A stretch of DNA of 64,000 nt from Rhizobium sp. SSA_523 (GCF_030435705.1 NZ_CP129382.1:1550001-1614000), one strand, 5' to 3'; shown: positions 8,817 to 19,003, counted from the first letter of the stretch. The notes: a model not told the origin generated them from the letters alone. A program made the numbers and translations.

Positions 8817-9173
8817 GCGGCACCTTCTCAACCGGGATGAAGCGACATTCGTGCGAGAACACCAGACGACGCGAACACTATACCGGAAATTCCTGTCTCG
8901 ATGATCCTTCGCAGCCTCGACTTCACCACAGAGGCCCTGCCTGGAGCTTGCGGTCACTGTTTAGAATCATCATTTAAAATCAGTGTATCGGTGATGAGTC
9001 TGGCTGCCAGCCCCATGGCTGCATTTTTACGGGGACGACTCATTTGAAAGCCTCCGAAATCGTCTCAGCAAGCGGGATTAAGCGACTCTGCCGACATGCT
9101 TTTTCAGATGTGTCCACAGGCCGGAATTAAACTTTTGAAAAATGACGCGCATCGGCATGGTCAATATGCAAAA
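8817..9173. other. Intergenic region upstream of the YbjN-proC operon
   Basis: This stretch lies between the YbjN start and the ubiK terminator, all on the minus strand, and should contain the promoter of the YbjN-proC-csaA unit. It is AT-richer around 8955-9000 and 9115-9140. A small RNA is conceivable but I cannot support one. No open frame looks like a gene. Confidence 0.35.
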
Positions 9174-9208
9174 CGGCGCGTCCCGGCTTAAATTGCAGGC
9201 ACGCGCCG
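9174..9208 (-). terminator. Probable terminator downstream of ubiK
   Basis: CGGCGCGT (9174-9181) and ACGCGCCG (9201-9208) form a perfect 8-bp stem with a 19-base loop. On the minus strand the stem is followed by TTTTGC, about 75 bases after the ubiK stop. The loop is long for an intrinsic terminator. Confidence 0.5.
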
Positions 9209-9284
9209 CTTCATTCCGGCACAGAGTATGATGATAGGCTAAAAAATAATGGCATCCACGGCGGCGGTCAGCCGGGGAGGATCT

Positions 9285-9542
9285 TCAGGCCTCCGAGGAG
9301 TGGCGGGCTTCCAGAGCCTCGATCCGTGCCTTCAGCGCCTCGTTCTCGTCGCGCGCCTTGATCGCCATGTCGCGCACCACTTCGAATTCCTCGCGCTTGA
9401 CGAGATCCATCGAATTGATGAACCGCTCCATCTGCGCGCGCATGGCGGTCTCCGCCTCCTGGCGGAAGCCCTGGGCGGCGCCGGCTGCATCCGTCATCAT
9501 CCGCGCGAATTCATCCAGCATCCGATTGCTACCGGTCGACAT
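9285..9542 (-). CDS. ubiK: UbiK-family accessory factor (YqiC/BMFP)
   Basis: The 85-residue protein shows the UbiK/BMFP pattern: an amphipathic N-terminal helix (MLDEFARMMTDAAGAAQGF), a central RAQMERFINSMDLVKREEFEVV, and a C-terminal coiled coil (KARDENEALKARIEALEAR). The V-x-REEFEVVR segment is the most diagnostic. In E. coli UbiK assists aerobic ubiquinone synthesis by binding UbiJ and lipids; rhizobial homologues are usually listed as accessory factors. The start at 9542 agrees with the family. It is divergent from lgt and probably transcribed alone. Confidence 0.85.
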   Translation of the reverse strand: MSTGSNRMLDEFARMMTDAAGAAQGFRQEAETAMRAQMERFINSMDLVKREEFEVVRDMAIKARDENEALKARIEALEARHSSEA

Positions 9543-10034
9543 GGCCTTGGTCTCCTTGTCTGTCGCCGGCTTGAAGACAAATGGGTCCAGGCGGCGAAGT
9601 TCTGTTCTCTCGTCAGGAGGTAGGGTCAGGGCCGCCACGTTGCAAGCAGAATCGACAGCACGAGCCCTGCCGGATGTTATGGGGCGACGCGATGGGGCGA
9701 AGACGGATCGCGATCGGTGGACCGGCATTGCCAGCAGGCCCCGAGGCCCGATGCCGGCGGTCGGCGGACCGGCCCCTCAGTGATTCCTGTGAACTTCTTC
9801 GATGTGATCCGGCGGAACGGTGATTGCCGCTTGACCGGCCGCAGGCGGAAAGCCATGGTCCGCCAGGTCTGTTGACATTCAGGCTTTGTATTGCCGCCGA
9901 ATGGGTTGGACATGCTCGGGATCAGTTTTGGCATCGAGGCGAAAGCCGAAGATCAGCGCAACGATACATGCCGCCCAACAGAACGGATCCCATCAGTTCG
10001 AACTCCGCTTTAGCGCGGTACCAACGGCCGAGGT
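9543..10034. other. Intergenic region between divergent ubiK and lgt
   Basis: This 492-base gap must hold the promoters of ubiK (minus) and lgt (plus). A TTGACA occurs near 9873 but no good -10 follows at the right distance. Several GC-rich inverted segments lie around 9715-9780. I see no gene here. Confidence 0.35.
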
Positions 10035-10886
10035 TTGTTTCCCTTGTACTCAGCGCCCAGTCTCCTCGCTATACTGCCCTATCCGAACATTGATCCGATC
10101 GCCTTCGCCATCGGCCCGGTCGCCATCCACTGGTATGGCATCGCCTATGTCGTCGGCATCATGCTCGGCTGGTACTTCGCCAAGCAGATGGTGGCGCGCG
10201 CCGATCTCTGGCCGGGCGGCATCTCGCCCATGTCGCCGGACAAGCTGGACGATTTCCTCGTCTGGGTGGCCGCCGGCGTCGTCCTGGGCGGGCGCATCGG
10301 CTATATCCTCTTCTACGATCTGGCGGCCGTGGCGGACAACCCGCTGCGCGCGCTTGAAATCTGGAATGGCGGGATGTCCTTCCACGGCGGGCTGATCGGC
10401 ACCACGCTCGCCATGATCCTGTTTGCACGGCGCAACGATATTGCCGTCTGGAGCCTGTTCGACACCGTGGCCGCCGTCGTGCCCTTCGGACTGTTCTTCG
10501 GCCGCCTGGCCAATTTCATCAATGGCGAACTCTGGGGCCGCATCACCGATGTCCCCTGGGCCATGGTTTTCCCGACCGGCGGTCCCTTTGCGCGCCATCC
10601 CAGCCAGCTTTACGAGGCGGGGCTGGAAGGCATCGTGCTGTTTCTGGTTCTCAGATACCTCACTCATCGCCGCAAGGCCTTGCGCCAGCCGGGCGTGGTC
10701 GCCGGCGTTTTCGTCTGCGGCTACGCCCTGTCGCGGATCTTCGTGGAGTTTTTCCGGGAGCCGGATCCGCAACTCGGCTACCTGGCCTTCGGCTGGCTTA
10801 CGATGGGCATGATCCTGTCGCTCCCCATGCTCTTCATCGGCCTGTGGGCGATCTGGCGCGCCCGTCGTGCCACGTCCCTTTACTGA
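10035..10886 (+). CDS. lgt: Prolipoprotein diacylglyceryl transferase
   Basis: The 283-residue inner-membrane enzyme attaches diacylglycerol from phosphatidylglycerol to the lipobox cysteine of prolipoproteins, the first step of lipoprotein maturation. It has about seven helices and the family signatures [24 protein letters not shown], the Lgt signature [14 protein letters not shown] with the key arginine and asparagine, and [12 protein letters not shown]. There is no ATG at the right place; TTG 10035 or TTG 10044 must be used. A midA-like gene follows 21 bases later, so lgt heads an operon. A lipobox protein (14412-15251) lies close by and would be a substrate. Confidence 0.95.
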   Translation: MFPLYSAPSLLAILPYPNIDPIAFAIGPVAIHWYGIAYVVGIMLGWYFAKQMVARADLWPGGISPMSPDKLDDFLVWVAAGVVLGGRIGYILFYDLAAVADNPLRALEIWNGGMSFHGGLIGTTLAMILFARRNDIAVWSLFDTVAAVVPFGLFFGRLANFINGELWGRITDVPWAMVFPTGGPFARHPSQLYEAGLEGIVLFLVLRYLTHRRKALRQPGVVAGVFVCGYALSRIFVEFFREPDPQLGYLAFGWLTMGMILSLPMLFIGLWAIWRARRATSLY

Positions 10887-10907
10887 TCGAGACGACGAGG
10901 CTTGAAT

Positions 10908-12011
10908 TTGACGACACCGCTGGCCGACAAGATAAAGTCCCTGATCCGCATGAACGGTCCCATCAGCGTGACCGATTATTTCGCTTTGTGCCTGGCCGAT
11001 CCGGAGCATGGCTATTACAGGACCCGCGAACCCTTCGGTCCAGGCGGCGATTTTGTCACGGCGCCGGAGATCAGCCAGTTGTTTGGCGAAATGCTCGGCA
11101 TCTTCATGGTGCATGCCTGGCAGAGCCATGGCAGCCCGACGCCGGTGCGGCTGGTGGAGATCGGCCCCGGCCGCGGCACGATGATGCTGGACATGCTGCG
11201 CGTCATCGCCAAACTTGCCCCGCCGCTGCACGAGACGCTTTCCGTTCATCTGGTCGAGACCAGCGAGCGTCTGCGCGGCGTGCAGCGCGTGACGCTGGAG
11301 GCCTTCTCCGCCCGCATCACTTGGCATTCCGCCTTCGAGGAAGTGCCGGAGGGATTCACCCTGATTGCCGCCAACGAACTCTTCGATGCCATTCCCATCC
11401 GGCAGTTCGTCAAGACCCGCACCGGCTTTCGCGAGCGCATGGTCGGGCTGGATGCCGAAGACGAGCTCGCCTTCGGCGTCGGCATGGCGTCCATCGATCC
11501 GGCGCTTCTGCCGCCTACCGGCGGCCAGGAACCCGAAGGCACGATCTTCGAGGTCGCCCCTGCCCGCCAGGCTGTGATGCATGCGCTGTGCGAGAGGCTG
11601 GGGCAGCATGGCGGAACCGCGCTGATCCTCGACTACGGCCATATGGTCAGCGGCTACGGCGATACGCTGCAGGCCGTCCTCAACCATGATTACGACCCTC
11701 CGCTTGCCCATCCGGGCCGCGCGGACCTGACCAGCCATGTCGATTTCGAGGATCTGGCGCGGGTGGCGAGAGCTGCCGGCGTGCAGATCAATGGCTGTCT
11801 GCATCAGGGCGACTTCCTCTTCGGACTGGGCCTTGGTGAACGCGCCAAGCGGCTTGCCCAGGGCAAGGCCGAGCCCGAGCAGCGCGCCATCGCGCTCGCT
11901 GTCGACCGGCTGGCCGGGGCGGGAGAAGGCCGCATGGGCGAATTGTTCAAGGTCCTGGCCGTCTCCAGCCCGAGCGTCACTCTTGCACCCTTCCGCCCAC
12001 CCAGAGGTTGA
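10908..12011 (+). CDS. MidA/NDUFAF7-like SAM-dependent methyltransferase
   Basis: The 367-residue protein belongs to the family of mitochondrial NDUFAF7/MidA, an arginine methyltransferase for a complex I subunit. Diagnostic segments: the N-terminal GPISVTDYFALCLADPEHGYY and FVTAPEISQLFGEMLG, the SAM-binding LVEIGPGRGTMMLDML, and IAANELFDAIPIRQF. TTG 10908 is preferred to TTG 10902 because GAGG lies 7 bases upstream of it. The bacterial target is not established, but a role in complex I is plausible by homology. The lgt-midA-pgeF order is a common rhizobial arrangement. Confidence 0.88.
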   Translation: MTTPLADKIKSLIRMNGPISVTDYFALCLADPEHGYYRTREPFGPGGDFVTAPEISQLFGEMLGIFMVHAWQSHGSPTPVRLVEIGPGRGTMMLDMLRVIAKLAPPLHETLSVHLVETSERLRGVQRVTLEAFSARITWHSAFEEVPEGFTLIAANELFDAIPIRQFVKTRTGFRERMVGLDAEDELAFGVGMASIDPALLPPTGGQEPEGTIFEVAPARQAVMHALCERLGQHGGTALILDYGHMVSGYGDTLQAVLNHDYDPPLAHPGRADLTSHVDFEDLARVARAAGVQINGCLHQGDFLFGLGLGERAKRLAQGKAEPEQRAIALAVDRLAGAGEGRMGELFKVLAVSSPSVTLAPFRPPRG

Positions 12012-12330
12012 GCCAGGTCCAATCGGGCGTTGACAGGAAAGCGGGCATCGGTCCACATTCGCGCCGAACGAAGCAGCCGAAACTGCCGTCGGCCTGGCTT
12101 GCGGCCAAAGCGGCGGCGCGTCTTTGACATCGAGCGATGCGGAGCGTGACATCGAAGCGAGCCAGTCCTCCGAGCGGAGTGCGACCCGATTGAACCGCGG
12201 CAACCATTTTGCTCGGCCCATCCGCGGCGATTGGATATGTCGCTGAACCATTGGCTGACAGCCGCCGTCCACTTTTTGCCAAAGCCATGGCAGCCGACAG
12301 AGGATCCAAGCCCCCGTGATGCCAGACTTC
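12012..12330. other. Non-coding block between midA-like gene and pgeF
   Basis: These 319 bases separate two genes that usually lie closer together. They contain two similar pieces, GACATCGAGCG (about 12127) and GACATCGAAGCG (about 12149). No frame has a recognisable product or ribosome-binding site. It looks like inserted or decayed sequence, but its origin cannot be told from one copy. Confidence 0.35.
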
Positions 12331-12390
12331 CTGAAGCAAGATTCCCTGAAGCCAGAACCCCTGACGCAGGATCCCCTGACGCAGGATCCC
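12331..12390 (+). repeat. Four tandem 15-bp units at the 5' edge of pgeF
   Basis: Units: CTGAAGCAAGATTCC, CTGAAGCCAGAACCC, then two identical copies of CTGACGCAGGATCCC. In the pgeF frame they would read as pentapeptides LKQDS, LKPEP, LTQDP, LTQDP. The last unit contains AGGA 7 bases before the ATG at 12394, so the repeat may act as leader and ribosome-binding site instead of coding sequence. Confidence 0.9.
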
Positions 12391-12393
12391 GGG

Positions 12394-13185
12394 ATGCGGG
12401 AGCCGGTTCTGGCGCCGATCGAAAGCCCCCTCCTGGCGCAAAGCTGCGGCCCTTCGATCCGCCATGGCTTCTTCACGCGCAAGGGCGGCGTCTCCTCCGG
12501 CCTCTATTCCAGCCTCAATGTCGGCCTTGGCTCCAATGACCGGCGCGAGGATGTGCTGGAGAACCGCCGCCGCGTCGCAGCCTATTTCCTTCAGCCGCCG
12601 GAGAGGCTGGCGACCGTTCATCAGGTGCATTCCAGCGATGTTGTCACGCTTGACGGCTCCTATGCCGGCGAGCGGCCGAATGCCGACGCCCTCGTGACGC
12701 GCCAGGCAGGCCTCGTTCTCGGTGTCCTCGCGGCCGATTGCGGGCCGATCCTGTTTGCCGATCCGAAGAACAAGGTGATCGGCGCGGCCCATGCGGGCTG
12801 GAAGGGCGCGCTCTTCGGCATTGCCGACAATACGATCGCGGCCATGATCGCGCTTGGCGCCGAAAGGGAGCATATCCACGCCTGCCTCGGCCCCTCGATC
12901 AGCGGCAGGAGCTATGAGGTCGGTCCGGAATTCGTCGAGCGTTTTCTGGCTGAGGATCCGGCCTATCGCGCCTTCTTCACCCCGTCGTCGAGAGAGCGGC
13001 ACGCTCTGTTCGATCTGCCGGGCCTGACGACGATGCGGCTGAAGGCGGCCGGCATCTGCGCGGAAAACCTGGACATCGATACCTATCCGGACGGAGACAG
13101 GTTCTTTTCCTATCGCCGCACCACCCATCTGGGCGAAGCCGATTACGGTCGCCAGATTTCAGCCATTGCGATCATGGAGGCGTAA
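12394..13185 (+). CDS. pgeF: Peptidoglycan editing factor PgeF (laccase-domain / YfiH)
   Basis: From ATG 12394 the product has 263 residues, the usual family length. It carries the DUF152/YfiH signatures: IRHGFFTRKGGVSSGLYSSL, TVHQVHSSDV with a metal-binding histidine, LAADCGPILFAD with the catalytic cysteine, and AAHAGWKGALFGI. PgeF is an amidase that clears mis-incorporated residues from muropeptide precursors; related proteins show purine-nucleoside activity. GTG 12316 or ATG 12319 would add about 25 residues made largely of the 15-bp repeat. I prefer 12394 because AGGA lies 7 bases upstream. It is followed after one base by the M24-type gene. Confidence 0.9.
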   Translation: MREPVLAPIESPLLAQSCGPSIRHGFFTRKGGVSSGLYSSLNVGLGSNDRREDVLENRRRVAAYFLQPPERLATVHQVHSSDVVTLDGSYAGERPNADALVTRQAGLVLGVLAADCGPILFADPKNKVIGAAHAGWKGALFGIADNTIAAMIALGAEREHIHACLGPSISGRSYEVGPEFVERFLAEDPAYRAFFTPSSRERHALFDLPGLTTMRLKAAGICAENLDIDTYPDGDRFFSYRRTTHLGEADYGRQISAIAIMEA

Positions 13186-13186
13186 C

Positions 13187-14338
13187 ATGGCCCTGCACTT
13201 CGAGAGGAGCGAATATTCCGAGCGGCTGGAGCGCCTGAAAGAGGCGATGCGCGCGGAAAAGCTCGATGCCATGCTGCTGTTTGCGCAGGAGAGCATGTAT
13301 TGGCTGACGGGCTACGACACGTTCGGCTACTGCTTCTTCCAATGCCTCGTTGTCAAGGCGGATGGCGAGATGGCGCTTCTGACGCGATCGGCCGATCTGC
13401 GCCAGGCGCGACACACGTCCATCCTCGACAGGATCATCGTCTGGGTCGACCGGGTGAATGCCGATCCGACCACCGACCTGAAGAACCTTCTGAGCGAGAT
13501 GGACCTGCTCGGCGCGCGGCTCGGCATCGAATACGACACGCATGGCATGACCGGGCGGGTGGCCCGGCTCCTGGACGACCAGCTTTCCTCCTTCTGCCAG
13601 TCGACGGATGCCTCTTTGCTGATCAGCCGTCTGCGGCTGCGCAAGAGCAAGGCCGAGCTCGCTTATGTGACGCAGGCGGCAAAACTGGCCGATGATGCGC
13701 TGGATGCGGCCCTGCCGCTGATCACCGCCGGCGGCAGCGAGGCCGATATTCTCGCGGCCATGCAGGGCGCGGTTTTTTCCGGCGGCGGCGATTACCCCGC
13801 CAACGAGTTCATCATCGGCTCCGGACCGGATGCCCTGCTCTGCCGCTACAAAGCGGGTCGACGCAACCTTGACGCACAGGATCAGCTGACGCTCGAATGG
13901 GCAGGCGTCAGCGCCCATTACCACGCAGCCATGATGCGCACGATCATCATCGGCGAGGCCTCCACGCGCCATCGCGAGCTCTACAATGCCTGCCGCGAAA
14001 CCATTCTGGCCATCGAGGGCGTCCTGAAGCCCGGCCGGACCTTCGGCGACGTCTTCGACACCCATGCCCGCATCATCGACGAGCGGGGCCTGACCCGCCA
14101 CCGGCTGAACGCCTGCGGCTATTCGCTGGGCGCGCGTTTCTCGCCCTCCTGGATGGAGCACCAGATGTTCCATGCCGGCAATCCGCAGGAGATCGAGCCG
14201 GATATGTCGCTCTTCGTGCATATGATCATCATGGATTCCGACAGCGGCGCCGCCATGTCGCTCGGCCAGACCTACCTGACCACCGAGGATGCGCCGCTCA
14301 GCCTCTCGCGTCATGGTCTCGAACTCATCACACGGTGA
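13187..14338 (+). CDS. M24-fold protein (Xaa-Pro peptidase / creatinase / ectoine hydrolase type), metal ligands apparently lost
   Basis: The 383-residue product has the creatinase N-terminal domain (ESMYWLTGYDTFGY, then SILDRIIVWVDRV) and the pita-bread C-terminal domain of family M24. The metal ligands of aminopeptidase P do not seem conserved: the first Asp position reads LEWAG, the second Asp region reads YHAAMMRTI, the ligand His region reads CGYSLGARF, and the two Glu positions lie in FVHMIIMDS and MSLGQTYLTTED. It may be a metal-independent relative such as creatinase or ectoine hydrolase (DoeA/EutD). GGAGG precedes the ATG by 6 bases, and it follows pgeF by one base, so it is cotranscribed. 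The substrate is unknown. Confidence 0.75.
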   Translation: MALHFERSEYSERLERLKEAMRAEKLDAMLLFAQESMYWLTGYDTFGYCFFQCLVVKADGEMALLTRSADLRQARHTSILDRIIVWVDRVNADPTTDLKNLLSEMDLLGARLGIEYDTHGMTGRVARLLDDQLSSFCQSTDASLLISRLRLRKSKAELAYVTQAAKLADDALDAALPLITAGGSEADILAAMQGAVFSGGGDYPANEFIIGSGPDALLCRYKAGRRNLDAQDQLTLEWAGVSAHYHAAMMRTIIIGEASTRHRELYNACRETILAIEGVLKPGRTFGDVFDTHARIIDERGLTRHRLNACGYSLGARFSPSWMEHQMFHAGNPQEIEPDMSLFVHMIIMDSDSGAAMSLGQTYLTTEDAPLSLSRHGLELITR

Positions 14339-14411
14339 CCGCAACCGGTTGACAGCGGGAAAAGCCCGACCGTAATCTTGACGGGACGGGCGCGGGGAAA
14401 AGGACGGTCGA

Positions 14412-15251
14412 ATGCACTGGACGGGACGGGCGCTGTTCACCTGCATGATACTTTCTGCCCTTTCCGGCTGCAACACGACCGATGCGCTGACGCCGCAGGT
14501 CGATGTCGGCGGCGGCCTGTTTCCCTCTGCCGGCAATTCCTCGCCTGTCTCGCAGGATGAGGCGGCAAGGCTTGCGGCGCGGCCGGACATGCCCTCTGTC
14601 ACATCCTCGGACTATCCCGCGGCACCGCGAGCGGTCGCCCGGGGGCCCGAACGCCGGGCAGCGCAAGACTTTTCGCGTGGCCCATCTGCAGGCGAAGCTA
14701 AGGCTCTCGACGAGCCGACCGATACCGAAGGCCCGTCGGCCATCACCTCCGCGCCGCTCGCAGCGCCGGCCAACTCCGCCCCAGACAATCCTGCCCCAGA
14801 CAATCCCGCGCCAGCCAATCCTGCGTCAGCCAATCCTGCGTCAGCCAATCCTGAGTCAGAAAGTTCCGCCTCCGTGGCCATGTCCGCCAGCAGCCTGCGC
14901 TTCCTGCCGATCATCGGCGCGCCGGTGCAGGCGGTCACGCCGCTGTCGCGGCAGCTCGGCGCCTCCGCCCGCGCCAGCGGGTTGACGATCAAGTCGTCGA
15001 GCGACAACAGCAGCGAGCACATCCTGAAAGGCTATCTCTCCGCCTTCGACAGCGAGGGAAAGGTGACCGTCGTCTATGTCTGGGACGTGCTGGATGCCAA
15101 TGGCGGGCGCCTGCATCGCATCCAGGGCCAGGAGAGCGTGCCGGCCGGCAACGGCGAGCCCTGGGCGGCCGTGCCTCCGGCCACCATGCAGATCATCGGC
15201 CAGAAGACCATCGGCAATTATGTCGAGTGGCTTCAGGCGCAGCGCAGGTGA
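14412..15251 (+). CDS. Putative lipoprotein with a repetitive Pro/Ala/Asn linker
   Basis: The 279-residue product begins with a signal peptide ending in a lipobox (LSALSGC, cysteine at residue 20), so it should be lipidated by Lgt and anchored in an envelope membrane. A low-complexity linker (about residues 110-155) includes five pentapeptide repeats of the type NPAPD/NPASA. The C-terminal half (LRFLPIIGAPVQAVTPLSRQL to the end) is the conserved-looking part, with SDNSSEHILKGYLSAF and VTVVYVWDVLDANGG, resembling a small beta-sandwich of unknown role found in rhizobial lipoproteins. It lies between the M24-type gene and prs and may have its own promoter. Function unknown. Confidence 0.75.
   Translation: MHWTGRALFTCMILSALSGCNTTDALTPQVDVGGGLFPSAGNSSPVSQDEAARLAARPDMPSVTSSDYPAAPRAVARGPERRAAQDFSRGPSAGEAKALDEPTDTEGPSAITSAPLAAPANSAPDNPAPDNPAPANPASANPASANPESESSASVAMSASSLRFLPIIGAPVQAVTPLSRQLGASARASGLTIKSSSDNSSEHILKGYLSAFDSEGKVTVVYVWDVLDANGGRLHRIQGQESVPAGNGEPWAAVPPATMQIIGQKTIGNYVEWLQAQRR
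14781..14855 (+). repeat. Five tandem 15-bp units in the lipoprotein linker
   Basis: Five consecutive 15-bp units of the form YCAGMCAATCCTGCC, differing at a few positions, encode the PDNPA / PANPA / SANPA pentapeptides. The array stays in frame because the unit length is divisible by three. Confidence 0.9.
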
Positions 15252-15417
15252 TGATCTGCCTCCGCCGGCGGGCTTTGCCGGCATCGTTTCGCCGGCGCGG
15301 GCGGTGTCGGCGCACTTGCGCATCCACAAAAAATGTCGCGGCGCCCACGAGAGTTCTTGCATTCGGGTGCAGCCTCGGTAAAAGGCCCGCATCCAGCGTA
15401 AAAACAGGCGGGCCCCA

Positions 15418-16350
<933 letters not shown>

Positions 16351-16533
16351 GGCTGGCGCGGCACAGGGCCCCGGTGCTTTGTTTGGTGCTTGGCTTGATG
16401 CTGGGCGATGAACCTGCCCACGGGGCAAGGTCGGGACTACCATGACGCGAAAAACCGCGGCCATGGTCCGGATAGTTAATCAGATTTAAAGTCTCATTTG
16501 ATTCTAATACCTTCAGGTTTGGAGGGAATTAGA

Positions 16534-18786
16534 ATGTCTTCGAGTTCAAATAGGCTGGTACGGTCCGTCTCGACTGTCCGGGCGAAAGTGGCTGCGCTCG
16601 TTTTGGGCGCAACGCTTGTTTCGTGCCTTTCGGTCGGCGTCGTCAGTTATCAGATCGGCAAAGCAGGTCTTATCGATGCCAGCGAGATGCGTTTGGCATC
16701 GATCGCCGCTACACAGTCGGACGGGCTGGAACGGTTTTCCGCCCGTATCGATCAGAGCCTGGCGGAATTGTCGCAAAACACGGCCATCGGCGATGCGGCA
16801 GACGCCGTCGTCAACTATCTGAAGATCGAACGGCCGCAGATCCTCGCCGCCTTCCAGGACACGGCCAAGACGCCGGAGCAGCGCGCCGCCTTCGACGGCA
16901 ATGGCACCAAGCTGCTGTATGGCGTCCAGCATGCCGGCATCCACGGCACGCTGTCCAGCGCATGGCGCAACAGCGGTGTGAGCGACATCTATGTCGTCGA
17001 TAAATCCGGCATCATCATCTACAGCGTCACCAAGGGTCCGGAATTTGCCAGCAATGTTGCAGATCCGGGCAATGAAAGCCTGAAGACCATGGTCGACCAG
17101 ATCATGGCCGGCCCAACCGACAAGACCTATTCGTCCGGCTTCGTGTCCTTTTCCTCCGAAGACAGCAAGACATCCGCCTTTGTGGGCCGGGCACTTGCCG
17201 TGAGCAAATGGGGCAATGTCGAGGTGAAGGGCGCGATCCTCTTCCGCGTCGCGCCGGCCAAGCTTGCGCCGGTCGTCATCCCTGACGCAGCCAATAGCGA
17301 TGCCGCCTATCTCATCGCTGCCGACGGCACGGTTCGCGCCGGCACCACCGCCGCGGCCGGCGTGCCGCAGGACCTGCTTGCCCTGGCCAAGGCGCCGCAG
17401 ACCGGTGCCAATTTTGCAACCTCCGGCGACAGCCGCCTCTTCTACTCCTATGTGCCGGTCAGCCTGTTCGGTCAGCAGAACCTTCTGGCGATCGGCCAGG
17501 AAGAAGCGAAGGTTCTGGCTCCGGCCAACGAGCTTGCCTTCTGGGCAACCCTTGCCACGATCGCCATCCTGCTCGGCATGGGGCTTGTCGGACTGCTCGT
17601 CTCCGCCTCCCTCACCCGTCCGCTGACGGTGCTGGCCAATCTGATGAACCGCCTGAACGACGGCGACAAGAGCATCGAGATCACCTCCGCCAACCGCAAG
17701 GACGAGATCGGCACGATGGCGCGCGCGCTCGTCTCCTTCCGCAACAATGCCCTGGAGAAGGAGCGGATGGAGGTCGCCTCGCGCGAACGCGACGAGCAGC
17801 TCGACCTGGAACGGCAGGACCGCGAAGCTGAGAAGGCGCGCACGGCGCAGGAGCTCGAACAGGCGATCTCCGCTCTGGCCGGCGCGTTGAAGCGGCTCTC
17901 GCGCGGGGAATTGAACATCGCGATCGACCGACCCTTTGCCGGCTCGCTCGACCAGCTGCGTGTCGATTTCAACGATTCCGTCGAGCAGCTGGAAGCCACC
18001 ATGCGCTCCCTGACGACCAGCATCGACACGATCCGCGCCGGATCGAGCGATCTGCGCGGCGCATCGGAAAATCTGGCACATCGCACCGAGCGCCAGGCGG
18101 CGTCGCTGGAAGAGGCCGCCGCCGCGCTTGCCGAGATGAGCGGCGCCGTGACGGAGACGCTGCAGCAATGCGACATGGCGGTCGATGTGGCTGCAAGTGC
18201 CCTGACCAGCGCCCAGTCATCCACCACAGTGGTTCAGGATGCCATTGTCGCGATGCAGCGGCTGGAGGACTCCTCGGCCAAGATCCGGCAGATCATCGAT
18301 GTGATCGACCAGATCGCCTTCCAGACCAATCTCTTGGCGCTGAATGCCGGCGTCGAGGCGGCGCGTGCCGGTGAAGCCGGCAAAGGCTTTGCGGTCGTTG
18401 CCCAGGAAGTGCGGGAGCTGGCGCAGAAATCCGCCGGGGCCGCGCGCGACATCAATGCGCTGATCGCCACCTCCGCCGCCGACGTAGAGAACGGCGTGAC
18501 CCTGGTCTTGAAGACCGGCGACAGCCTGACGATGATCCAGAGAAGCATCAGCTCGATCAACGAGACGATCGGCGTCATCGCCGGCTCTTCTCGCGAACAG
18601 TCCGGCCGCCTGCGCGAGATCAGCGCCTCGGTGAACGAACTTGATCAGATGACGCAGCAGAACGCCGCCATGGTGGAAGAGACCACGGCTGCCGTCTTCT
18701 CGCTCTCGCATGAGACGGACGAGCTGGGTGCGCGCATTTCGCACTTCACCCTGTCGCCGGACCATCGCCGCCTGCACGCCGCCTGA
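16534..18786 (+). CDS. Methyl-accepting chemotaxis protein with periplasmic sensor
   Basis: The 750-residue receptor has a first membrane helix near residues 17-37 ([21 protein letters not shown]), a large periplasmic domain of about 300 residues (cache-like), a second helix near residues 333-355 ([23 protein letters not shown]), a HAMP domain ([19 protein letters not shown]), a coiled coil and a signalling tip with [20 protein letters not shown]. The end (RRLHAA) lacks the NWETF-type pentapeptide that docks CheR/CheB. ATG 16534 follows GGAGGG by 7 bases. The ligand is unknown. A terminator follows, so this is a single-gene unit. Confidence 0.92.
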   Translation: MSSSSNRLVRSVSTVRAKVAALVLGATLVSCLSVGVVSYQIGKAGLIDASEMRLASIAATQSDGLERFSARIDQSLAELSQNTAIGDAADAVVNYLKIERPQILAAFQDTAKTPEQRAAFDGNGTKLLYGVQHAGIHGTLSSAWRNSGVSDIYVVDKSGIIIYSVTKGPEFASNVADPGNESLKTMVDQIMAGPTDKTYSSGFVSFSSEDSKTSAFVGRALAVSKWGNVEVKGAILFRVAPAKLAPVVIPDAANSDAAYLIAADGTVRAGTTAAAGVPQDLLALAKAPQTGANFATSGDSRLFYSYVPVSLFGQQNLLAIGQEEAKVLAPANELAFWATLATIAILLGMGLVGLLVSASLTRPLTVLANLMNRLNDGDKSIEITSANRKDEIGTMARALVSFRNNALEKERMEVASRERDEQLDLERQDREAEKARTAQELEQAISALAGALKRLSRGELNIAIDRPFAGSLDQLRVDFNDSVEQLEATMRSLTTSIDTIRAGSSDLRGASENLAHRTERQAASLEEAAAALAEMSGAVTETLQQCDMAVDVAASALTSAQSSTTVVQDAIVAMQRLEDSSAKIRQIIDVIDQIAFQTNLLALNAGVEAARAGEAGKGFAVVAQEVRELAQKSAGAARDINALIATSAADVENGVTLVLKTGDSLTMIQRSISSINETIGVIAGSSREQSGRLREISASVNELDQMTQQNAAMVEETTAAVFSLSHETDELGARISHFTLSPDHRRLHAA

Positions 18787-18822
18787 CGGATCGTCCGGCA
18801 GACTGCTCGATCAAGCTTTTCA

Positions 18823-18854
18823 CGCCCGCGTCGGTTCACCGCCGCGGGCGTTTT
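18823..18854 (+). terminator. Intrinsic terminator after the chemoreceptor gene
   Basis: CGCCCGCG (18823-18830) pairs perfectly with CGCGGGCG (18843-18850) around a 12-base loop and is followed by TTTT. It sits 37 bases after the stop codon. Confidence 0.85.
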
Positions 18855-18878
18855 CATGCGTGACGTGAGGGCGAATGC

Positions 18879-18920
18879 CGGGCGCAAATCCGGGCGCAAT
18901 TCCGGGCGCAATTCCGGGCG
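18879..18920. repeat. 12-bp tandem repeat between convergent genes
   Basis: Three and a half units of CGGGCGCAATTC (first copy with AAATC), in non-coding DNA between the chemoreceptor terminator and the end of the GGDEF-EAL gene. Confidence 0.9.
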
Positions 18921-18948
18921 GCCGGGCCTGGATCGTCCGGCAGGGCAG

Positions 18949-18978
18949 GCGCCTGTGCCTGCGGCGCCTGTGCCTGCG
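18949..18978. repeat. Two perfect 15-bp tandem units
   Basis: GCGCCTGTGCCTGCG occurs twice in direct succession, 29 bases after the 12-bp array and 26 bases before the GGDEF-EAL stop codon. Confidence 0.9.
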
Positions 18979-19003
18979 TCTCCTGGGGTGAACGGAAGCC
19001 TTG

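Noticed and set aside
12331..12390. CRISPR-like array
   Set aside because: Units are contiguous, 15 bp long, without spacers, and no cas gene is present in the window.
10050..12482. An 810-codon open frame on the minus strand opposite lgt and midA
   Set aside because: No family signature and no ribosome-binding site; it covers two clear genes.
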